Assembly (NCBI GenBank): GCA_002104945.1
Contig: MCFH01000003.1
Location: forward strand, 558,001 to 622,000
Direction: 5' to 3'
Length of the DNA stretch: 64,000 nucleotides
Origin: Piromyces finnis
Taxonomy: Eukaryota; Neocallimastigomycota; Neocallimastigomycetes; Neocallimastigales; Neocallimastigaceae
Part shown: in pieces, positions 56,433-64,000 of the stretch
How the letters are laid out: every line of letters starts with the position of its first letter
How positions within the stretch are numbered: position 1 is the first letter of the stretch
Notes under the pieces: model-generated
The model's database searches: none
What the model was told of the DNA's origin: nothing
Seen by the model: only the letters and a program-made list of their open reading frames with translations
Program-made: the position numbers and the translations under genes

Positions 56433-58253
56433 ATGAAATTTAACCAAGCTTTCGCTTTAACTGCTTTAGCAGCTTCTGCTAATGGTTATGAACTTTTAAG
56501 AGATTATGCTAAAGGTTTTAGAATTGGTGCTGCTACTAATACTATTCACTACAGTAACTCAAACTACATTGAAGCTATGAAATCCTTTAACTATATGGTC
56601 GCTGAAAATGGTTGTAAATTTGTTAGTATCCAAGGTACTAAGGGTAAATTCAACTTCAACGACTGTGATAATCACTTAAAGAAAGCTAAAGAATTAGGTA
56701 TGGCTTTTAGAGGACACGCTTTAATTTGGCATGCTATGGCTCCACAATGGATTGAACATGAAGACTCTAATACAATGAAACAATCTATTATTAACCATGT
56801 CACTACAGTTTTAAAGCATTACGAAGGTAAAATTGATGCTTGGGATGTCGTTAATGAAGCTATTGATGATGGATCTAATGGTAATGGTTGGAAATTCCGT
56901 AATTCTTTCCTCTACCAAAAGGTTCCTGATTTTATTGATATTGCTTTCAAGACTGCTAGAGAAGTTTCCCCAAATACTAAACTTTTCTACAATGATTACA
57001 ACACTGAAGCCATTTGGGCAAAGAGTGAATCTGTTTACCAATTTGTTGCTGATATGAAAAAACGTAACATTCCAATTGATGGTGTTGGTCTTCAATATCA
57101 CGTTGGTATTAATGTTCAACCACAATTTAACAAAATTGATAATTTAATTAGTCGTTACTGTAAATTAGGTGTTGAAGTACACATTACTGAATTAGATGTT
57201 AGTTGTGATGACAATTGTAATGATTACGATGGTGGTGAAGGTAAGCAATCCCAAGTTTACACTAACGCTTTAAAGGCTTGTCTCAACAATTCTTGTTGTA
57301 CTGGTTTCCTCGTTTGGGGTATTGGTGATAATGATAGTTGGAGAGGTGCTGAAAATAAACCATTACTTTTCGATAGTAACTACAAACCAAAGGGTCAATA
57401 CAACACTATTTTAAATATTTTAAAGAATACTCCAGCTTCCGTTCTTGAAAATAGAGCACCAGCTGAAAATCCATCTTTTGATATTGAACCATCATCCCCA
57501 TCTGTTAAACTTGATGATGGTTGGTACTACATTAAAAACACTGCTTCCGGTAAATATCTTTCTGTTAAGGATGATAAGGGTGTCAGTGGTCAAAATGTTG
57601 AAATTAACTCTTCAAAAAGAAAGTGGAAACTTACTAACAACAGTGATGGTACTGTATGCTTAACTAGTGATCTTGGTGACCTTATGCTTGATGTATTTGG
57701 TGGTAGAGGTGATGATGGTACTAACATTGAAATTTACAATGCTCATGGTGGTGATGCTCAAAAATTCATTATTAGAAAAACTTCTGAAAATAATGTCTAT
57801 GTCATCAGTACTAAAGTAAGTGATGGATACAAGGTTCTTGATATTGAAAAGGAAGGTAAGACTGATGGAAGTAATATTTGTCAATGGGAAAATGGTGAAA
57901 GAGGTAACCAAACTTGGACTTTTGAATTAGTTAGTGGTACTGGCTCTCAAAACAACAATAACCAAAGTAGTAGTAACCAAGTTGCTTGTTGGTCTACTGG
58001 TTTAGGTTACAATTGCTGTAAATCATGTGTTGATGTTGCTTACATCGATAATGATGGTAAATGGGGTGTTGAAAACAACAAATGGTGTGGTATTCCAAGT
58101 AACTGTAACACTAACAACAATGCTAGTAGCTGTAAGGGAGCTCAAGGTTATCCATGTTGTCAATTCTCCTGTGATGTTTATTCTACTGATAGTGATGGTA
58201 AATGGAGTGTTGAAAACAATAACTGGTGTTTAATTGATAATTCCAAGTGTTAA
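56433..58253 (+). CDS. Secreted GH10 endo-1,4-beta-xylanase with ricin-like domain and two fungal dockerins
   Basis: Intronless, 606 residues. A signal peptide (1-18) precedes a GH10 barrel at about 22-332: GHALIWHAMAPQW, acid/base Glu142 in WDVVNEAIDD, nucleophile Glu253 in VEVHITELDV and FLVWGIGDNDSW near the end. A ricin/CBM13-like beta-trefoil follows at about 362-498 (WYYIKNTASGKYLSV, YKVLDIEKEG, NQTWTFEL). After an Asn/Gln/Ser linker come two dockerins at about 519-558 and 567-606 (CWSTGLGYNCCKSC, GKWGVENNKWCGI; CKGAQGYPCCQFSC, GKWSVENNNWCLI). The enzyme hydrolyses xylan and docks to the fungal cellulosome. GH10 genes of gut fungi are generally thought to be of bacterial origin. C-ending codons are frequent, as in PAB1 and URA5, so they more likely reflect expression than recent transfer. 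Confidence 0.97.
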   Translation: MKFNQAFALTALAASANGYELLRDYAKGFRIGAATNTIHYSNSNYIEAMKSFNYMVAENGCKFVSIQGTKGKFNFNDCDNHLKKAKELGMAFRGHALIWHAMAPQWIEHEDSNTMKQSIINHVTTVLKHYEGKIDAWDVVNEAIDDGSNGNGWKFRNSFLYQKVPDFIDIAFKTAREVSPNTKLFYNDYNTEAIWAKSESVYQFVADMKKRNIPIDGVGLQYHVGINVQPQFNKIDNLISRYCKLGVEVHITELDVSCDDNCNDYDGGEGKQSQVYTNALKACLNNSCCTGFLVWGIGDNDSWRGAENKPLLFDSNYKPKGQYNTILNILKNTPASVLENRAPAENPSFDIEPSSPSVKLDDGWYYIKNTASGKYLSVKDDKGVSGQNVEINSSKRKWKLTNNSDGTVCLTSDLGDLMLDVFGGRGDDGTNIEIYNAHGGDAQKFIIRKTSENNVYVISTKVSDGYKVLDIEKEGKTDGSNICQWENGERGNQTWTFELVSGTGSQNNNNQSSSNQVACWSTGLGYNCCKSCVDVAYIDNDGKWGVENNKWCGIPSNCNTNNNASSCKGAQGYPCCQFSCDVYSTDSDGKWSVENNNWCLIDNSKC

Positions 58254-58563
58254 ATAACTACTCTATAGATTAAAATGTTAAATATCAATATTGTAAATTT
58301 AATATTTTGTAATTTGTAATTATCAATAAGTATATCTTTGATTACCTAAAAATAATAATAATATTATAGATTTAGAAAAAAAATCATAAATATTAAATAT
58401 TATTGAATAATATATTGTATAATAAAAAAAAATTTAAAATATAAAAAAATTTTGTGTAATAAATATAAAGTAACAAATAGATTATAGTTTAATATAAATG
58501 AAAATAAATTCATATATAGATATATATTCTATTTGAATCGGAAAATAACGAACCAAGCAAACA

Positions 58564-58604
<41 letters not shown>

Positions 58605-58858
58605 GCGTAACAGTAAATAAAAATAAAAATAAAAAAATTTTATATCTTTAGGTTTAGTGTATTTATATTGTGTGTAAAATACTTTTAAAAATTAAAATGA
58701 TTTACTTTTTAATAAATAATTAAATTGGATATAGTTATTATAAATTCTTTAGATTTATCAAGAAAATTGTTAATTAAAAAAATGAGAATTTTATTAGTAA
58801 TGAAGTTTCTGAAGGGGCACTACTCATGCTTAAAGAGAGTAGTAATAAATCCAAGCCT
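58254..58858. other. Xylanase 3' flank with a 37-A tract
   Basis: Holds the likely xylanase 3' UTR. An uninterrupted run of 37 A lies at 58567-58603, followed by CGCGTAACAG, and AATAAA occurs at 58503-58508. No coding content. Confidence 0.6.
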
Positions 58859-58866
58859 TGCGCAAT
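58859..58866. repeat. Target-site duplication, left copy
   Basis: TGCGCAAT lies immediately before the retroposed segment. The identical 8-mer sits at 59576-59583, right after the poly-A tail. Five of its eight bases are unusual for this A/T-rich window (G/C or in CG context), so chance identity at both borders is unlikely. Confidence 0.75.
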
Positions 58867-59292
58867 AGAAATAATAATATTAGTAATGATAGCAATAGTG
58901 ATGATAATAATTCTAATTTAGATAGTAATTTAGTTGATGATAGCAATAGTTCTAATAATCCGGTGAATATTAATGTGTATGATTATTCTAGTGTGTGCAG
59001 TAAAATATTTAAATTCCTTCTTGGGGGAAGAAGTTTTAACAATATTAATTACAATTCAAGGGAATGGAAAGAACTTTGTAAGTGTCAGATTCAATCTGGT
59101 ACTAACGAAGGAACACCATTCTTGACGGTAACCGCGGAACTTCTAACCAAAATCATGCCTTTTGCTATTGGCCAGCAATGGTCAATGTTCAAAAGGTTTG
59201 AAGCAACATCCAAGAGCGTCAATGCTGAAGAAACAGTAAGACAGGCCAGGAGGGCCAGCGCAACCAATGGAGATCATAATTTTGTCCCATGA
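58867..59292 (+). pseudogene. Coding remnant inside the retroposed copy
   Basis: About 142 codons run open to a stop at 59292. An Asn/Ser/Asp-rich leader is followed by ordinary-looking protein: VCSKIFKFLLGGRSF, YNSREWKELCKCQIQSG, TPFLTVTAELLTKIMPFAIG, QQWSMFKRFEATSKS. The first Met lies about 100 codons in, and a stop lies just upstream of the insert, so this is probably a 5'-truncated fragment without its own start. I do not recognise the family. Confidence 0.55.
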
Positions 59293-59503
59293 TAAAATTT
59301 TGATCTTTGGCTCGGTGTCCCATTGGAAGTCAAATACAATTATTATACTTTAGTATGATAGTGGCTTTCTTACTTTAATTAAAATTACTAGAATACATTA
59401 TACCCAATTTTTATTCATTTGTGTTTATTTAAACATATTTTTTTTATTTTTATTTTATTTTAATTTTTTTTATTATATGTATTATAATTTTAATTAAATT
59501 AAT

Positions 59504-59509
59504 AATAAA
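59504..59509 (+). promoter_or_regulatory. Polyadenylation signal AATAAA of the retroposed transcript
   Basis: AATAAA ends 22 nt before the A44 tract, the usual spacing between signal and cleavage site. This supports reading the A-run as a copied poly(A) tail rather than a microsatellite. Confidence 0.65.
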
Positions 59510-59528
59510 GTTTAAAATATTTGATGCC

Positions 59529-59575
<47 letters not shown>

Positions 59576-59577
<2 letters not shown>

Positions 59578-59583
59578 CGCAAT
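59576..59583. repeat. Target-site duplication, right copy
   Basis: TGCGCAAT directly after the A44 tail, identical to 58859-58866. Confidence 0.75.
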
Positions 59584-60292
59584 GAATGCTTGGTTAGTCT
59601 TTATTGGGAAAAATTATTAGGACTAAGTTCATGGTACTAAGACCCTATTGTTTTAAGATGATGTTTGATTTTATTTTATATTATTTATAGCTTATATATA
59701 AATTAAATAAATAAATACAAGAAGAAGTGTATTTTCTTCCTAGTCTAAAAAAAAAAAATAGTATTCATTGACGTTCCTTCTTGGTGGAACTTTGGCTTAT
59801 GATAAGTTACAAATCAACAAGGAAGAACAAAAACATTCGAATGAACAGTTTTATAATTCATCGGGATCTCGTAGCTTTTTATACCAAAAACAATTCTTAT
59901 CATTAATAGCTCAACGAAGCCACTTTTTAATAGGTTTATTAAGGTTATTAAGACATCTAATGTAATTAAGAGCGTCAACATCTTACTAACACGGCAAAGG
60001 AACATTCCTAATGTTCCATACAAAGGATTCAATGTTAATATTTCTTCAAACAAAAACATTATGAACTCATGGGAAAGTTTAGTTGACATTATTGTTATTT
60101 TTCTTTTTTTTTCGTTTATTTTATTAAGTAAGGACCAATCCTACACAGTCCAACAACTTTTATAGTTCATTAAACTTTTATGCAACTTAAAATATTATTT
60201 TATTTTATTTTATTTTATTTTATTTTATTTTATTTTATTTTATTTTATTTTATTTTATTTTATTTTATTTTTATTTTATATATATATATATT
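59584..60292. other. Intergenic region with possible decayed coding fragment and (TTTTA)n
   Basis: About 59765-60110 (+) reads in shifted frames as protein-like sequence (FLLGGTLAYDKLQINKEEQ; then in another frame NIPNVPYKGFNVNISSNKN and MNSWESLVDII). This suggests an old, frameshifted gene or transposon piece. An A12 run follows AATAAATA-type signals at about 59705-59760, so a second retroposed end is possible. A pentanucleotide TTTTA array fills 60196-60270. No intact gene. Confidence 0.4.
60196..60270. repeat. (TTTTA)n array, about 15 units
   Basis: A pure pentanucleotide tract just beyond the stop codon of the GT17 gene. It is the reverse complement of the TAAAA unit at 31439-31680. Confidence 0.95.
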
Positions 60293-62722
60293 TTATTTTT
60301 CTTTTCTTAAAGGAGTAATTTCATCTAAAACTTTATTACTTAATTGATTGAAATCTACAGTGCTCCATTCTTCTTTTGGAATAACTTCCCACCATAGCCG
60401 TTTACTTAAACCATAATCACGATCTAGCATATAGGAATAGCAAATTGGATTTTCCCATACCTGACGTGGTAATTCATGAAGAATAAGATAATTTAATTTT
60501 CTCAAGGTATTGATTTCAATATCTTCATTAAATTCACTTTCTATCTTTTTCCATAATTTGTAACTGTATAAACCTGGGACTTTCTCATTTTGAGTTTCTG
60601 GGAGATTTATATTAATAGTTTCCATAGGTGGATAGTTTCCAAAGATATAACGATGCTCATGAATTCTATTTATTATCGATTCTTTTTGTTCTTCATAACT
60701 TAAGTTTTTGAATTCATCATAATGAGAGTAAGATTTCAATTTGTTCATAAAGTTTGGCATATTTGGAAGGAAAGAACTCATATGCCATCCACTCTTATAA
60801 AAGGAAATTTGATTATCACTAGTAGATTTGTTAGGGTTTGTAACAAATCTAACTTCAGATTCTCCTAAATATCCTTCACCTTTTCTATTTGGAGTATTAT
60901 TGTCAGTATATGTATATCCTTGATATGGATCAATTCCCATATTTGTATCATTATCGTCATAAATTAAGGCATGATTACCTTCAATAATATCTTCTTTGAT
61001 TTCATTTCGCTTAACAAGATGATATTGGTTTGCATATTTCTTTAAATTATATTTATTTCCATTTAAAGTATATTGAGGATATTGTCCTAATGATCTTCTA
61101 GCATCAAAAATTGCTATATTAGGATGAAATGAATTACCAATTTGTTTTTTTTTGACCATATTGAAAGAATACTCATAAAAGTAACTATTAAAAGCAAGAG
61201 AAGGGAAAACATCATAATCAACTAAATATTTTCCCATTCTTGATTTTGCTATAGGTAAGGATTTATCTCGAATATAACTTTTAACATTAGGATCTGCCAT
61301 GGATTCTGGTGCTCCACCAAATCCCATTTGTAAATGTTCCCATCCTCCACATTTTTTAAGGTAGGAAAGTAATCGTGCTTTAGGCATTTCATCTAAATCT
61401 CCATGGAAAAATAAATCTCCATGTCGAGCATTAACTGCTCGTAATCCTTTTTCAATTACTTGTCTTCTTGCTAAATGTTCTCTTGGAAAGGCTGGCCCTC
61501 TAGGGTGAGCTTTTTTCATTTCTAAAACCGGAAGGGTTACCGGAATAATTTTGTCTCTAAATTTTTCATATCTATTAGTTTCAAGAAGTGTTCTTGTTAA
61601 ATAAAGTGGCTTTTTATATCCTGAAAATGTACAATTGGATTCATAGATAATGAAATAATCGACAATTTCGTAAAATTCTGATAAATACACATCTAATAAT
61701 TCAAATTCTGAATTAAATAAAATCATACTAAACAATCTTCTTCTTCTTGGATCTGGGACTTTATCCATTGGACTTTTTATTACTTTACTGTAATAGTCAC
61801 CATCATTATTTTCTTTAATATCATAATATCCATAGTCAAAAGGGTGATACGTTTCGCTTAACATTTCTTTAATAGTTGCATTTTTATAATTTGGAACATT
61901 TCCATCTGTTTCTTTCCATTCTTTAAATTTTTTCATTTGTGAAGTAATACTACTAAGTCTTAAAGTGTATGGTATCCTAGTATTATCTTTAATCTTATTA
62001 AATGGAATTGCAATATCTTCACATATTGGATTTAATATATCATCAGAATAATGAACTGGTTGAAGATTTGGACAAGGTGGAGTATATAATGACCATTCTT
62101 CAATAGTAGTATCAGTATTATTATCAAGAGCTTTATTTATCATTCCATCCATTATATATTGATTTACATCCACACCATATCTATCATAAAGTGGTTTCTT
62201 TTTTATAATATGATTTTCTGTATATGTTTGTTCAATAACATAACCAGGGCCTAATGATGAAAGATCATTATTATTCTTTTCATTTTCATTATTATCTATA
62301 GTATTTTCGGAATCTTTATTAGCATTATCTTTAATATTCTTATTCATTTCATTTTTATTTTCTTCAACTCTAGTTATTTCATCTTTATTATTATTTTCAA
62401 TTTCATTACCATTTTTGTCTTCATTTCCTGAATTTATATTGCTGTTATTATTTTCAATTTCATTACCATTTTTGTCTTCATTTCCTGAATTTATATTGCT
62501 GTTATTATTTTCATCCTCACTTTTACCATTTTTATATAATAGAAAATTACTATTGGTTTGTTTTTCTTTACTATTTATATCTCTAAAATTAATAGTACCT
62601 TCGTTTTTTGAATTATTAAAACTCTGATATATCTGAAAAGCTAGTATCATAGTTAATAATATCATTATTATTAACTTTTTTTTCCTTAATATTTTAGCTA
62701 AACTTATATTCCTATACGCCAT
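60293..62722 (-). CDS. Family GT17 glycosyltransferase (beta-1,4-mannosyl-glycoprotein GlcNAc-transferase type)
   Basis: Intronless, 809 residues. Type II membrane topology: a short basic N-terminus and an anchor at about 16-34 (LIIMILLTMILAFQIY), then an Asn/Glu/Lys-rich stem with a duplicated NNNSNINSGNEDKNGNEI unit. The catalytic domain (about 330-690) has the GT17 hallmarks: RRRLFSMILFNSEFELLDVY, VDYFIIYESNCTFSGYKKPL, the DxD-bearing FFHGDLDEMPK near residue 440 and GWHMSSFLPN. Characterised GT17 members (animal MGAT3) add bisecting GlcNAc to N-glycans in the Golgi; fungal members have undefined acceptors. Start: the first ATG, which gives the anchor. Confidence 0.92.
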   Translation of the reverse strand: MAYRNISLAKILRKKKLIIMILLTMILAFQIYQSFNNSKNEGTINFRDINSKEKQTNSNFLLYKNGKSEDENNNSNINSGNEDKNGNEIENNNSNINSGNEDKNGNEIENNNKDEITRVEENKNEMNKNIKDNANKDSENTIDNNENEKNNNDLSSLGPGYVIEQTYTENHIIKKKPLYDRYGVDVNQYIMDGMINKALDNNTDTTIEEWSLYTPPCPNLQPVHYSDDILNPICEDIAIPFNKIKDNTRIPYTLRLSSITSQMKKFKEWKETDGNVPNYKNATIKEMLSETYHPFDYGYYDIKENNDGDYYSKVIKSPMDKVPDPRRRRLFSMILFNSEFELLDVYLSEFYEIVDYFIIYESNCTFSGYKKPLYLTRTLLETNRYEKFRDKIIPVTLPVLEMKKAHPRGPAFPREHLARRQVIEKGLRAVNARHGDLFFHGDLDEMPKARLLSYLKKCGGWEHLQMGFGGAPESMADPNVKSYIRDKSLPIAKSRMGKYLVDYDVFPSLAFNSYFYEYSFNMVKKKQIGNSFHPNIAIFDARRSLGQYPQYTLNGNKYNLKKYANQYHLVKRNEIKEDIIEGNHALIYDDNDTNMGIDPYQGYTYTDNNTPNRKGEGYLGESEVRFVTNPNKSTSDNQISFYKSGWHMSSFLPNMPNFMNKLKSYSHYDEFKNLSYEEQKESIINRIHEHRYIFGNYPPMETININLPETQNEKVPGLYSYKLWKKIESEFNEDIEINTLRKLNYLILHELPRQVWENPICYSYMLDRDYGLSKRLWWEVIPKEEWSTVDFNQLSNKVLDEITPLRKEK

Positions 62723-64000
<1,278 letters not shown>

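Larger units (their letters stand above)
58867..59575 (+). mobile_element. Retroposed mRNA copy (processed, 5'-truncated) with A44 tail
   Basis: This 709-bp insert has the marks of LINE-type retroposition. It carries an open frame without early ATG at its left end, a 240-bp A/T-rich 3' UTR, AATAAA at 59504-59509 and, 22 nt later, 44 consecutive A (59532-59575). It is flanked by the 8-bp direct repeat TGCGCAAT. The source gene is unknown to me. It could be a retrocopy of a host gene or the truncated end of a non-LTR element; no reverse transcriptase is visible. The coding part is richer in G+C than the surroundings. Confidence 0.72.

Noticed and set aside
56811-57911. Minus-strand open frames within the xylanase
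   Set aside because: Antisense shadows of a clearly coding, conserved gene.
56433-58253. Codon use of the xylanase as evidence of recent transfer
   Set aside because: PAB1 and URA5 show the same C-ending codon preference, so high expression explains it.

Overview
The window looks like nuclear DNA of an anaerobic gut fungus (Neocallimastigomycota). Three things point there. The sequence is extremely A+T-rich, with long poly-A/T and simple-repeat tracts. Genes carry short GT..AG introns that are almost pure A/T. A secreted GH10 xylanase ends in two cysteine-rich fungal dockerins (CBM10-like), which are typical of anaerobic-fungal cellulosomes. A gene for the flagellar dynein-docking protein ODAD4/TTC25 fits a fungus with flagellate zoospores. 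Genus (Neocallimastix, Piromyces or similar) cannot be fixed from the sequence alone.

Layout, left to right: 1.1-7.7 kb (+) ODAD4/TTC25 with a giant repetitive tail; 9.7-11.7 kb (-) poly(A)-binding protein; 15.0-16.4 kb (-) tail-anchored E2 of the UBC6/UBE2J2 family; 17.6-20.7 kb (-) single-pass membrane protein with Met/Asn repeats; 21.8-23.9 kb (-) HAD phosphatase of the PHO13/phosphoglycolate phosphatase family; 24.8-25.6 kb (-) small cysteine-rich type I membrane protein; 27.7-30.5 kb (+) protein kinase with a degenerate Gly-loop and a repetitive Arg/Ser/Asp tail; 31.0-34.1 kb (-) unrecognised helical protein; 35.3-39.2 kb (+) kexin (KEX2); 40.8-41.5 kb (+) RBX1; 42.4-43.0 kb (-) orotate phosphoribosyltransferase (URA5); 43.7-52.0 kb (-) BRPF/NTO1-type PHD-zinc knuckle-PHD plus bromodomain protein; 56.4-58.3 kb (+) GH10 xylanase; 58.9-59.6 kb a retroposed, poly-A-tailed copy with an 8-bp target-site duplication; 60.3-62.7 kb (-) GT17 glycosyltransferase.

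Most genes are ordinary eukaryotic housekeeping genes: translation, ubiquitin and ER quality control, secretory proteolysis, pyrimidine synthesis, chromatin and glycosylation. They are not arranged as a pathway cluster. KEX2, the GT17 enzyme, the UBC6-like E2 and the secreted xylanase all use the secretory pathway, but the link is general. The xylanase stands apart. It is intronless, sits beside 4.4 kb of gene-free A/T DNA on its left, and has retroposon traces on its right.

Multi-exon models below were spliced by hand. ODAD4, PAB1, UBC6, the Met/Asn membrane protein, the HAD phosphatase, the Cys-rich protein, KEX2, RBX1 and the BRPF gene all give an uninterrupted frame whose exon lengths sum to whole codons. 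One junction in the 31-34 kb gene could not be resolved. I found no tRNA, rRNA, CRISPR array or complete transposon. I found no convincing new multi-gene system; the strongest non-gene finding is the retroposon at 58.9-59.6 kb.
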